A stretch of DNA of 60,834 nucleotides from contig NZ_RYZZ01000038.1 of NCBI RefSeq assembly GCF_003989135.1, positions 1-60,834 on the forward strand, given 5' to 3'. The notes beneath the pieces are model-generated. The model did not search any database. It was given only the letters and a program-made list of their open reading frames with translations, and was not told the DNA's origin. This DNA comes from Peribacillus cavernae (GTDB taxonomy: Bacteria; Bacillota; Bacilli; Bacillales; DSM-1321). Made by a program: the position numbers and the translations under genes. Shown piece by piece: positions 26,885 through 34,715 of this stretch (the first letter of the stretch is position 1; each line of letters begins with the position of its first letter).

Positions 26885-27515
26885 TTATGGGAAAAAAGTG
26901 AATAGGAAAAAGCTACATAATTGAGGAGAATCTACAATGACTAAAAGAGAGCATTTTTTAGAAAAGCTCAATAATAAAAGCCTTACCTCTTATTGAAGTA
27001 AAGCAAGGCCACCCGATCATTTAATTTTCCGGTTTTCCCCCATCTGGTAATGGCATACCATTTTGGCAAAAGCATATATCGATTTTAGTTTACAATTTGC
27101 CCTTGGATAAATCTGATCCCTCGCTGATCGCAATAAGTATCCATTAGCTGTTCAATTTGATCAAGATTCGGTACTTTTTCGGAAAAAGAAAATTTTATTT
27201 CTTCTATAAACTCTCCATTGTTATATACATGAATCGCGCCATTTTGATTGATTACACTAGGTTCTTTCGTAAAACGGTTATAAAACCATCCAATATATCA
27301 TGGCTAACAGAAAATCCTTTACGTTTATAGAATTCCAAAGCGCTATTATTGCCATTTGAGACAAAGATAAAATAATCTTCAATATCATCAAATTGTTTCA
27401 ACCACTTCATTGACATATTGAAAAGTTTAGATCCAACCCCATATTGTCTGTACTCTTCTTTAATATAAAATTGGGATAGACAACCTACATTATTTCTGCT
27501 AATAGAAGAAAGGTC
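26885..27515. repeat. dispersed repeat, copy 1 (about 630 bp)
   Basis: Aligns collinearly with 48803-49430 in the same orientation, more than 90 percent identical over most of its length by eye. It contains a small plus-strand ORF start (ATG at 26938 after GAGGAG, about 19 codons; the ATG is ATA in the other copy), a hairpin around 26977-27010, a small minus-strand coding remnant and the C-terminal half of a GNAT acetyltransferase. The homology ends inside the acetyltransferase gene at GAAGAAAGGTC, where DnaB sequence takes over in this copy. Confidence 0.82.
27085..27270 (-). pseudogene. small protein remnant lacking a start codon
   Basis: The open frame encodes about 61 residues with clear codon structure: KEPSVINQNGAIHVYNNGEF, then EEIKFSFSEKVPNLDQIEQLMDTYCDQRGI and a short tail. 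The position where a start ATG would be is ACG, and it lies inside the 3' end of the acetyltransferase frame. The second repeat copy (49027-49185) carries the same ACG and ends at RGI. The pattern looks like a real Bacillus small protein that lost its start codon before the repeat was duplicated. Confidence 0.45.
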
Positions 27516-27834
27516 CTCAAACGTTTTTCTTGGATTTCTCATCTTTTGGGTACTGATGTCACCAAGGAAACTTGTCGCTCTTTTTAAGAGCTGCTTTTTG
27601 GCCATTTCCAAAGAAAAGACAAGGCATACATCCTTGTTGGACGCGTGAGCCGCTATGTTCAAGGCAAAAGCTGTCTTCCCGACGCTGGGCCTGGCTCCTA
27701 TTACGATAAAGGCAGATTCCTGAAATCCGCCTGTTAGCATGTCGAGCTTTCGGAAGCCAGCAGGAATGCCTGTTATGTCCGCATACTCCGTTTCACAATC
27801 ATGGTAAATTTCGGCCAGGCAGTCTGACCCCTTT
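27252..27834 (-). pseudogene. DnaB helicase / GNAT acetyltransferase chimeric frame
   Basis: The frame first encodes replicative helicase DnaB sequence: AEIYHDCETEYADITGIP, GFRKLDMLTGGFQ, then Walker A GARPSVGKTAFALN and VCLVFSLEMAKKQLLKR. At about 27515 it passes, without losing frame, into the second half of a GNAT acetyltransferase (NNVGCLSQFYIKEEYRQYGVGS to VLRKNLV) that is nearly identical to residues 98-176 of the intact gene at 49167-49700. A possible 162-residue product from the ATG at 27740 would contain the P-loop and the acetyl-CoA-binding motif. It is most likely a by-product of recombination, with no Shine-Dalgarno site seen. Confidence 0.8.
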
Positions 27835-27838
27835 TTCC

Positions 27839-27867
27839 TTTAAAATGAATACTTTATTGTGTATAAT
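27839..27867 (+). promoter_or_regulatory. promoter of the toxin-antitoxin pair
   Basis: A perfect -10 TATAAT (27862-27867) is preceded, after 17 bp, by TTTAAA (27839-27844), a four-of-six match to the -35 consensus. It lies 35 bp upstream of the antitoxin start codon. Confidence 0.6.
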
Positions 27868-27901
27868 AAAGGGAAATTAATCTCATTTAAGGGGTGGTAT
27901 A

Positions 27902-28138
27902 ATGAGTATTCGCAAAGAAGACCTTCATCTACTTGTAGACCTTGTGACTGATAATGATGCAAAACTCGTGTATGATCTAATTAGGGTTGTTATTGATAAA
28001 GATGATGAAAAAGATATTATTGTTGAAGCTGATAACTCACCATTAACAGATCAAGAAAAGAAAATATTAAAACAAGCTGATATTGATATTAAAAATGATG
28101 ATCTCGTTGATTGGGACGATCTCCGTGCCATGATGTAA
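27902..28138 (+). CDS. antitoxin of a RelE/ParE-type toxin-antitoxin pair
   Basis: Acidic protein of 78 residues with an N-terminal helical part (EDLHLLVDLVTDNDAKLVYDL) and an extended acidic C-terminus containing SPLTDQEKKILKQADIDI and DDLVDWDDLRAMM, a typical layout for an antitoxin that wraps around its toxin. The start has AAGGGGTGG upstream and a perfect TATAAT at 27862. The toxin gene overlaps its end by 28 bp, so the two are translationally coupled. It lies on the plus strand between two minus-strand DnaB fragments, the only intact plus-strand genes in that stretch. Confidence 0.82.
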   Translation: MSIRKEDLHLLVDLVTDNDAKLVYDLIRVVIDKDDEKDIIVEADNSPLTDQEKKILKQADIDIKNDDLVDWDDLRAMM

Positions 28139-28389
28139 AAATCAGAAAGCCTGCAGTTAAGTATTATCAGAAGTTACCACCTAGGTTACAAAACAAAGTC
28201 AAAGAGGTCATTAGTCAACTTCGTGAAAATCCATATGCTGTTGCAAATGTAAAGCCTTTAGAGGGATCCGATCATGATGATTTTCGAATTCGTATCGGAT
28301 CCCTTCGGCTATTGTATCGTATAGAGAATGATAATTTGATTATTATTGTATTAGATATTGGACCCCGTGGAGATATTTACAAATTATGA
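28111..28389 (+). CDS. RelE/ParE-family toxin
   Basis: Small basic protein of about 90 residues with the RelE/ParE fold pattern: VKIRKPAVKYYQKLPPRLQN, QLRENPYAVANVKPLEGS, DDFRIRIGSLRLLYRIEND and IIIVLDIGPRGDIYKL. RelE-type members cleave mRNA on the ribosome; ParE-type members poison gyrase; the sequence does not decide between them. The only in-frame start is a TTG inside the antitoxin gene. The conserved family start corresponds to the VKIRKP segment, so a few N-terminal residues may be extra or a non-standard codon may be used. Because neighbouring DnaB sequences are scrambled around it, the pair may mark a recombination site. Confidence 0.82.
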   Translation: MGRSPCHDVKIRKPAVKYYQKLPPRLQNKVKEVISQLRENPYAVANVKPLEGSDHDDFRIRIGSLRLLYRIENDNLIIIVLDIGPRGDIYKL

Positions 28390-28475
28390 TCTAACGTCAG
28401 TTGAGATAAATTACAGGGGACTTGAAAATAGTGGCCACCATGATCAAACTTATTATTCACACCCTTCTCTGTCTC

Positions 28476-28857
28476 CTCAAACCTCCCATATTCTTTATGA
28501 AAGGCAAGCTTCACCGTCCCAATCGGACCGTTCCTTTGTTTTGCCAAAATGACTTCAACGGTATTTTCCTCTTCGGAATCCAAGCTGTAATAATCATCTC
28601 TGTACAGGAAGGCGATGAGGTCGGCATCCTGTTCGATTTGTCCGCTTTCGCGCAAGTCTGACAGCATCGGCCGTTTATTTTGCCGGCTTTCAACGCCGCG
28701 GCTGAGCTGGGAAAGGGCAATTACTGATACATGGAACTCTCTTGCCATGTGCTTCAAACCCCGGCTGATTTCCGCCTGGCGGTTCTGTTTGTGCTTTGCA
28801 TCCCCGACAATTAGTTGAAGGTAGTCGATCACAACAAGTATCCTTTTTACGAATGAA
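28476..28857 (-). pseudogene. dnaB: DnaB replicative helicase, C-terminal fragment
   Basis: The frame encodes the C-terminal third of DnaB: RILVVIDYLQLI (Walker B), then ISRGLKHMAREFHVSVIALSQLSRGVE, KRPMLSDLRESGQIEQDADLIAFLYRDDYY, ILAKQRNGPIGTVKLAFHKEYGRFE. The native protein would end near 28476; the frame runs on to 28377 into unrelated sequence. The N-terminal half is absent upstream, where the homology stops at about 28857. Because the middle part of DnaB lies downstream at 27515-27834, the two pieces are in the wrong order to be one interrupted gene. Confidence 0.85.
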
Positions 28858-29036
28858 CCACCACCTTAAGAGTCAGCTATCTTGTAGCAGTCGATATTCA
28901 ATTATATTAAAGGCAATAATACACCCCTTCTTAACTTAACCTAACCCATATTCTGCGGTACTCTACAATTCCAGTTCACAAGTTAAACAGAAGAGTAGAA
29001 GATCATTCAGTCTCCATTTTCTTTGCCCTATCAGAT

Positions 29037-29059
29037 CAGTCGTTATTATGTCGTTAATT
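29037..29059. promoter_or_regulatory. copy A of an AACGAC direct-repeat motif
   Basis: This stretch is identical over 23 bp to 33130-33152, upstream of the M24 peptidase gene. On the minus strand it contains AACGAC twice, 11 bp apart. Here it lies about 100 bp downstream of the MFS gene and next to the DnaB fragment, so it may be the promoter region of a gene that has been lost. Confidence 0.5.
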
Positions 29060-29156
29060 GCTTAAAAATATATAAGAAAACTATTTTCTTCATATTTATT
29101 AGTCCAGTGAAAAATTCAGTTGAAGGCCAGCGTGATATCAAATGCCCTTAACATAT

Positions 29157-30494
29157 TCAAATTGAATTTGGTAAGGAATCTTGATCTGTTTCTAAATTAT
29201 TTTGATTATTCCTTCCAGGTTTAACAAATAGCATGGCCAACATTCCCATCCCAGCTACAATTGCAGCCGCGGCAAACATTGCAGTGTATCCACTGTTCGC
29301 TACGAGGACACCGGTAAAAGTCGGTGCAATAATTGTCGCGGTATTGGCGATGAAATGAGTGACACCTCCAAATGTCCCTGCTTTTGAAGGTTCTGTGTCA
29401 ATTACTACCGTCCAATAAATATTAGCCGGCAAATAGTTAAAAGCATTTCCAATCGCCATCAGAGTCAGCACAGCGCCAACACTATTTACCGTAGGAATCA
29501 ACGTAAAGCATATGGCTGTTAATAACAACGAGACAAATGCCAAACTGGATCTCGCGATGCGGAGATTTCCTGTTTTCCGGCGAAGATAATCGGAAAGGTA
29601 ACCACCTAATAACACAGTAAAGCAAGCGCCAATCCAAGGAACCATTCCTAGATACCAAAGAGATGATAACTGAAAACCAAAGGTATCTTGCAAATACTTT
29701 GGGGTCCAAGTCAGGATAAGGAAATTTACATACTGAAACGCAAAATATGCTAAAGAGTTAAAGACGAGTGTAGGGTTTTTAAAGAAATGATACCAAGGAA
29801 CACGGGCCTGTTCTGCCTGAACCAAAGTCGTTTCGTTTTTCAACAATCCTTCAGTTGATCGAATTTCAGCCAATTCTTCTTTCGAAACCTTAGGATGATC
29901 CTCAGGTCGATTTGTAAACATCCTTGCCCAAATCACACACCAAACAACACCAAGTAAACCAAGGAAGATAAACATAAACTTCCATCCGCCGAGACTTATT
30001 AAACCTACGGCAATCGGCGCAGTTAACAACGCTCCTACCGGACCTCCCAAAAATCCCATAGAAACGGCGAATGCCTTTTCTTTTGGAGCTGCCCAATTCG
30101 CCATCGTTCGATTCATCGTAGCAAAAATTGGGCCTTCTGCAAGTCCAAACAGCACTCGAAACAATGCAAATCCCACTAAAGCAGAACCACCAAATAACAT
30201 TAATCCTATATTTCCAGCAAATGCGGTCCCTATTTCAAAAATAGACCAAAAGGCAGCTACCAATAACCAAACAAACTTTGGACCTTTTTTATCAGCAAGA
30301 ATTCCCCCAAACAAAGCTCCAAACATATAACCGTATCCGAAATAACCTAATATGGCTCCCCAAGCCTTAACATCTAAACCGAATTCTTCTATAATATCGG
30401 CTTGAGCATAAGAAATGGCACCTCGGTCAGCATAATTAATGATCGTTATAAACACAATCATGATCATAATGACAAAACGGTATTTTCCGTTCAT
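29157..30494 (-). CDS. MFS transporter, anion:cation symporter type
   Basis: Protein of 445 residues with twelve predicted membrane spans. It has the family features RGAISYAQADI in the first periplasmic loop, GGILADKKGPK between helices 2 and 3 (the MFS motif A region), and GLAEGPIFATMNRTMANWAAPKEKAFA. These are typical of ACS-family proton symporters for hexuronates, glucarate, galactonate, tartrate and similar organic acids. The last 25 residues are hydrophilic. GGAGGAAG precedes the ATG. It lies downstream of the beta-hydroxyacid dehydrogenase gene on the same strand (243 bp gap), which fits import of a hydroxy-acid; the exact substrate is not known. Confidence 0.9.
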   Translation of the reverse strand: MNGKYRFVIMIMIVFITIINYADRGAISYAQADIIEEFGLDVKAWGAILGYFGYGYMFGALFGGILADKKGPKFVWLLVAAFWSIFEIGTAFAGNIGLMLFGGSALVGFALFRVLFGLAEGPIFATMNRTMANWAAPKEKAFAVSMGFLGGPVGALLTAPIAVGLISLGGWKFMFIFLGLLGVVWCVIWARMFTNRPEDHPKVSKEELAEIRSTEGLLKNETTLVQAEQARVPWYHFFKNPTLVFNSLAYFAFQYVNFLILTWTPKYLQDTFGFQLSSLWYLGMVPWIGACFTVLLGGYLSDYLRRKTGNLRIARSSLAFVSLLLTAICFTLIPTVNSVGAVLTLMAIGNAFNYLPANIYWTVVIDTEPSKAGTFGGVTHFIANTATIIAPTFTGVLVANSGYTAMFAAAAIVAGMGMLAMLFVKPGRNNQNNLETDQDSLPNSI

Positions 30495-30737
30495 CGATCT
30501 TCCTCCTTTTATTTAAGAACACTAGTGGACTTTCGGGTTCTTTCAATTCAAGAGTTCCATCCTAAGCCATGATATAGACCTGTATGCTGTTCTTATGAGG
30601 TTTATCTCTTCTATATAGTTGAGGGCGGAACGATGGTTCGGATATAGATTGTTGTAGAGCTCCCTCATTTTTTAATTAAAGAGGTACAACATAAACATTC
30701 AATACTAGAGAGGAAGTAGTATGCAAGGTGGTGTAAT

Positions 30738-31643
30738 TTACGAGTTAGTAACTCTCTCAACATTAATTTTATATAACTTAATCAATGCTTGTGTTCCGCT
30801 TGTGTCTTCTCCAGACTTTGACAATTCTACATACATGTTCTTGGCTAATTCAAGCCCTGGAGTATTCAGCCCCATTTCTTTGGCAGACTCAAGAGCTATT
30901 AACATATCTTTGATAAAATGCTTCACAAAAAAGCCGGGTTCGAAATTTCCAGCTATCATTTTTGGACCCAGATTGCTGAGTGACCAACTTCCTGCTGCTC
31001 CGGTTTCAATACTTTTAAGTACCGCAGTCTGGTCTAGGCCAGCTTTTTCAGCATAAACTAATGCTTCACATACACCAATCATCGTAGAAGCGGCTGCAAC
31101 TTGATTGCAAATCTTCGTGTGCTGCCCGGCACCAGCTTCTCCTTGAAGCACTAGATTTTCGCCCAAAACAGAAAAAATTGGACGCATGGCTTCGAAAACA
31201 GACCTATCACCGCCCACCATAATCGCGAGCTTTCCGTCCCTCGCTCCAATATCTCCCCCTGAAACCGGTGCATCCAGAGCAAATAAGTTATACTGTAGTG
31301 CCTCTTGATGGATTTCTTTTGCCAGCATTGGACTAGAAGACGACATATCAATTAAATAGGTTCCAGGAGAGGTACTTTGAAAAATTCCAAATTCTCCAAA
31401 ATACACCTCTTTTACATCAGTAGGGTCTCCCACCATCGTAATAATAACTTTAGCTGATCCAGCAAGCTGTGAAATGCTATTTCTCCATATACAACCTTCT
31501 TGTATCAATTCTTCCGCTTTTTTCTTTGTTCTCGTATATACATGTACAGGATAGCCAGCTTTTAGCAAATTCCTCGCCATGCTTGTTCCCATAACCCCTG
31601 TTCCGATAAATCCTATAACAGTCTCTTCTTTAATGAATTCCAA
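30738..31643 (-). CDS. NAD(P)-dependent beta-hydroxyacid dehydrogenase
   Basis: About 301 residues with the 3-hydroxyisobutyrate/tartronate-semialdehyde reductase pattern: N-terminal GFIGTGVMGTSMARNL cofactor loop, substrate-binding DAPVSGGDIGA, catalytic lysine in GAGQHTKICNQ (Lys177 by this start) and the KHFIKDM motif near the C-terminus. It oxidises a beta-hydroxy acid, or reduces the semialdehyde, with NAD(P)(H). The frame opens at a TTG at 31661, but GAGAGGAG lies inside it eight bases before the TTG at 31643, the better start. It is placed between the MFS transporter and the M24 peptidase. With the D-serine dehydratase nearby, a hydroxymethyl-type substrate is conceivable (inference). 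Confidence 0.87.
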   Translation of the reverse strand: MEFIKEETVIGFIGTGVMGTSMARNLLKAGYPVHVYTRTKKKAEELIQEGCIWRNSISQLAGSAKVIITMVGDPTDVKEVYFGEFGIFQSTSPGTYLIDMSSSSPMLAKEIHQEALQYNLFALDAPVSGGDIGARDGKLAIMVGGDRSVFEAMRPIFSVLGENLVLQGEAGAGQHTKICNQVAAASTMIGVCEALVYAEKAGLDQTAVLKSIETGAAGSWSLSNLGPKMIAGNFEPGFFVKHFIKDMLIALESAKEMGLNTPGLELAKNMYVELSKSGEDTSGTQALIKLYKINVERVTNS

Positions 31644-31890
31644 ATCTTCATCTCCTCTCAAAAAACGAACACTTTAATAAATTCGGATAATCTTTTGTCA
31701 ATATTACGGTGACAGGAAGGGCGTAGTGAATACGACAATTCTATTGAAGATTATGATTTATGAAAAAGGGCCATCCGGCACAACTAGCAGCGGCCAGATG
31801 GAAGTTCTGAGGCACAATAAATCGCCATAGTATTTCAATTTTTATCTCTCAATTTACTAAATCTATTAATCACTATAGCTCTTGCAAACA

Positions 31891-33105
31891 TTACCAGGTT
31901 CGTTTGGTAGCACTGGAGAGTTGTTCACAACCATTTTCCGTGACCACAATCATATCCTCAATACAGACGGTACCCAAGCCATGCTTTATAATCATGGGCT
32001 CTACGTAAAAACACATTCCTGGCTCTAGAACGTTGGTATTTCCCCAGTAAAGGTAGGGTTCCTCCACGATGTCCAAACCATAACCGTGTGCGAAACCAAC
32101 CTTGGTGTAATCATATTCCTCTAATCCAGCCTCCTGAATAATACCGAACATGAGTTTTTGGAGATCATGGATAGGAATTCCTGGCTTAATAGCTTCGATT
32201 ACCCTTTCTTCCGCCTCCAGGCAAGTCTCCAACATATGGCGTAGTTCGGCCGTAGGTTCGCCAGCTACCACGTTTCGAGAGATATCTGTCGTATAACCAC
32301 CATACTTGAGACCGATGTCGATTACTACCAGCTCTCCCTCCAATATTGGTTTCGGGAGGGGCTGAATATTCTTGAGTGAACTGCGGGGACCAGAAGCTGC
32401 CATTACACCATAGCTCATCCTTTCCGCACCAGCTGCCACACACGCCCTGTAGGCCTCTGCTGCTACTTCCGACTCAGTAGCTCCCACCCGTACAGCATTA
32501 ATAGCTGCCTCCATCCCGAGATCGGAAATTCGTCCAGCCTCCCTAAGAACCTTAATTTCCGAAGCTGTTTTCAGTCGTCTCATCGAACCGACTAAGTGGG
32601 TAGCTGGAAGGAGTTCTGCCGATGGCAGGCTTACAAACAGCTGCTGATAAAGACTGTATGGGATCGTTTTATCCCCAACTATGCCGATTCGACCGTTTGT
32701 CAGACCCTGTTCCGCAAGTACTTCTGCAGCAACCTGCGAAACGTTCTTCGGCTTTGATGTCGAGTGAGGATGAAGCGTTGGACGAAGATCCCGTATAAAT
32801 GTAGTCTGAGCATTGGAATGCATAGGCTCACCGTGGAAAACGGAATTTGTGCAAAGAGCAGGTTCTCCTCTGTATGGGATCACCAAAAGGTTCTCGCCCC
32901 ACCAGTTCTCGAAGTTTGAAAGATAACGTAAGTTACTAGGATCATTCAGACCTCCGTATACCACTACCGCATCAAGGTGTTCCTTTTCCATACCTTGCTG
33001 AAGCCTCCGGATCCGTCCCACAAACTCCTCTTCAGGAAAAGGTAGCTCTACCCATTTTCCACGCTCTGTCCAGTCATATGATACTTTTACCTTATACTCG
33101 CTCAT
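31891..33105 (-). CDS. M24 family metallopeptidase (Xaa-Pro dipeptidase/creatinase-like)
   Basis: Protein of 404 residues with an N-terminal creatinase-type domain and the pita-bread C-terminal domain. All five metal ligands are present: D263 (VVIDIG), D274 (TTDISR), H340 (AHGYG), E369 (YVEPM) and E383 (CIEDM). The family includes prolidases, creatinase and hydrolases of amino-acid conjugates. TAAGGAGGAATT precedes the ATG, and a consensus sigma-A promoter lies at 33166-33194. Its base composition is noticeably more GC-rich than the neighbouring regulator gene, suggesting a different origin. With an M20 peptidase and D-serine dehydratase across the regulator, it may help open an amino-acid conjugate. 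Confidence 0.9.
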   Translation of the reverse strand: MSEYKVKVSYDWTERGKWVELPFPEEEFVGRIRRLQQGMEKEHLDAVVVYGGLNDPSNLRYLSNFENWWGENLLVIPYRGEPALCTNSVFHGEPMHSNAQTTFIRDLRPTLHPHSTSKPKNVSQVAAEVLAEQGLTNGRIGIVGDKTIPYSLYQQLFVSLPSAELLPATHLVGSMRRLKTASEIKVLREAGRISDLGMEAAINAVRVGATESEVAAEAYRACVAAGAERMSYGVMAASGPRSSLKNIQPLPKPILEGELVVIDIGLKYGGYTTDISRNVVAGEPTAELRHMLETCLEAEERVIEAIKPGIPIHDLQKLMFGIIQEAGLEEYDYTKVGFAHGYGLDIVEEPYLYWGNTNVLEPGMCFYVEPMIIKHGLGTVCIEDMIVVTENGCEQLSSATKRTW

Positions 33106-33129
33106 CTCAATTCCTCCTTATCATTTTTT

Positions 33130-33152
33130 CAGTCGTTATTATGTCGTTAATT
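33130..33152 (-). promoter_or_regulatory. copy B of the AACGAC direct-repeat motif (candidate operator)
   Basis: On the minus strand the hexamer AACGAC occurs twice 11 bp apart, starting 17 bp downstream of the -10 of the M24 peptidase promoter and 25-47 bp before its start codon. The site is identical over 23 bp to 29037-29059 and related to 34659-34675. One helical turn between repeats and the position after the start of transcription fit a repressor or roadblock operator. Confidence 0.55.
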
Positions 33153-33165
33153 ATTTGTTATTAAG

Positions 33166-33194
33166 AATATACTTAACTTTTTGAATATTGTCAA
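33166..33194 (-). promoter_or_regulatory. sigma-A promoter of the M24 peptidase gene
   Basis: Minus strand: perfect -35 TTGACA (33189-33194), 17-bp spacer, -10 TATATT (33166-33171). The -35 overlaps the stop codon of the upstream regulator gene, so the peptidase gene can be transcribed independently of the regulator. Confidence 0.75.
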
Positions 33195-34504
33195 TACATA
33201 TTCATTTTATAAACGGAGCGGGGTCTTCCTTTTAAAAACGGCTGTTCCTCTCCAACAATCTTTACAAAGTGATGGTCAAGGAGCTTTTTAAGAATTCTTT
33301 CAGCACTCCTTCTGGTGACTTGTAGATACTCAGCCAACTCATGAGCAGTGAAACTGGTTTGCTTTCGGATACTGGCCCATTCAATTAATTTCGTAATCGT
33401 TGCAACACTAGTTCCCGTTTCTTTTGCGATGTTTAGGATTTGTTTATCTTCCGTTTTAAGCTGATAATTTTTCTTTTCCCCGTTTATCGGACCAAGTACT
33501 TTTTTTTCTTCTGTTACAATAAAAGCCGTGCTTTTATTGGGTATTTCCTTTGCATGAAGTAAAGCAATATTTGCATTTGCTTCTGCTTCTTTCGCTGTCC
33601 GTCCAAACCCAAAACCGATGTTTATTGTACAGCCTACTATTTGTTCCATTTTGGTTAATATGTCTCTATTTTCATTGGAATTGGTTAAATACTCAATTCC
33701 TCCCCTCGTCCCATACAACATAAATTGGTAAGGGCTAAGTTGTTGAACTGAGGCATCAATTTTATGAGTGATGTTAATAAGTTCCTGAAACAAAAGATCA
33801 AAATTGAAATTCAAGCTATCAGATCCACTTTTTTCGACCTCACTAGATTGATTTATACTTAAAAACCCCACGGCAATCTGCGCATGTTGGCTAATAAGGA
33901 GATCTCCATATCCAATTGCTTTTACAAGAGTATCTTTTACACTCTTTTCAGGAATAGACATGTTAAGACAAGGGATGCCTTGCTTTTGAAGATGAACGTA
34001 CACGTAATCAATACTCGTTAAAACCAGGCTTATCTTTTTTTGCTCCCATAACTCTTGATGAAAACGAATAATGTCGTCTGTATCAAACAGCGTTCCTTCA
34101 TTGTTGATGATTTGACTGTAGTCTTTCACAAACCAAGAAGAAGAGTCAATCTTGAGTTCATCAGCAACCTGCCTAATATAATCTTCTTTAGGAACATCAA
34201 TAGACAATTCTTGAAATTCTTTATTATAATTCAACTTAATATCAAGTAAAGAAAGAGTTAGACTATACTCATCAACAGGAATATACAAAGCTGGCTGGTG
34301 CTTTATTTTTTCCTTGGCAAAAAAGTACGGGACTGGACCGGTGAATAGCAATACATCACAGTTGATAATTTCCTTTAAAACATTACTACTCTCCTCAGGC
34401 TTTTTATACGGATACGGAATCAATTCTATATCCTCTCTTAAATCACTGTACTTTAAGATACGAGGAAATTGTCCCTCAGGCCCAATAATAGCTATTCGAA
34501 TCAT
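33191..34504 (-). CDS. transcriptional regulator with sensor, GGDEF-like and C-terminal winged-helix regions
   Basis: Protein of 437 residues. The N-terminal 200 or so look like a Rossmann-type sensor (IAIIGPEGQF at the start, CDVLLFTGPVPYFF). The middle has a degenerate cyclase-like domain (GCTINIGFGFGRTAKEAEANANIALLHAK, the pattern seen in PucR/CdaR-type GGDEF remnants). The last 75 residues form a winged helix (SFTAHELAEYLQVTRRSAERILKKLLDHHFVKIVG). It lacks GGDEF catalytic residues, so it probably senses a ligand. AAAAGGGG precedes the ATG. It is divergent from the M20/dsdA genes and precedes the M24 gene on the same strand, so it most likely controls both sides; the AACGAC repeats are the candidate sites. 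Confidence 0.68.
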   Translation of the reverse strand: MIRIAIIGPEGQFPRILKYSDLREDIELIPYPYKKPEESSNVLKEIINCDVLLFTGPVPYFFAKEKIKHQPALYIPVDEYSLTLSLLDIKLNYNKEFQELSIDVPKEDYIRQVADELKIDSSSWFVKDYSQIINNEGTLFDTDDIIRFHQELWEQKKISLVLTSIDYVYVHLQKQGIPCLNMSIPEKSVKDTLVKAIGYGDLLISQHAQIAVGFLSINQSSEVEKSGSDSLNFNFDLLFQELINITHKIDASVQQLSPYQFMLYGTRGGIEYLTNSNENRDILTKMEQIVGCTINIGFGFGRTAKEAEANANIALLHAKEIPNKSTAFIVTEEKKVLGPINGEKKNYQLKTEDKQILNIAKETGTSVATITKLIEWASIRKQTSFTAHELAEYLQVTRRSAERILKKLLDHHFVKIVGEEQPFLKGRPRSVYKMNMY

Positions 34505-34620
34505 AAATAACCCCTTTTCTGACTATTATTCTAATGTGTAATTATATTTTATTATACTTAACTTTAATATTTTCGAGCAATCAGATTAAGAATCGATTCG
34601 AATTTATAGCATAAAATTTA

Positions 34621-34649
34621 TTGACAATTCAAAATATTTCCTTTATGAT
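34621..34649 (+). promoter_or_regulatory. sigma-A promoter of the M20 peptidase/dsdA genes
   Basis: Perfect -35 TTGACA (34621-34626), 17-bp spacer, -10 TATGAT (34644-34649). The predicted transcription start near 34656 coincides with the beginning of the AACGAC-type repeat at 34659. Confidence 0.78.
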
Positions 34650-34658
34650 CATTCATAT

Positions 34659-34675
34659 AACGACAACTAAGCGAC
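34659..34675 (+). promoter_or_regulatory. copy C of the AACGAC-type direct repeat (candidate operator)
   Basis: AACGAC and AGCGAC occur 11 bp apart, directly after the -10 of the M20/dsdA promoter. The arrangement mirrors copy B at the M24 promoter. Binding by the divergently encoded regulator is an inference. Confidence 0.5.
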
Positions 34676-34715
34676 ACATTACAGAAAAATTAATAGGAAA
34701 GAAAGGTGTAAGTAT

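Noticed and set aside
31766..31802. terminator hairpin (CCATCCGGC...GGCCAGATGG)
   Set aside because: Imperfect stem with no T-run on either strand.
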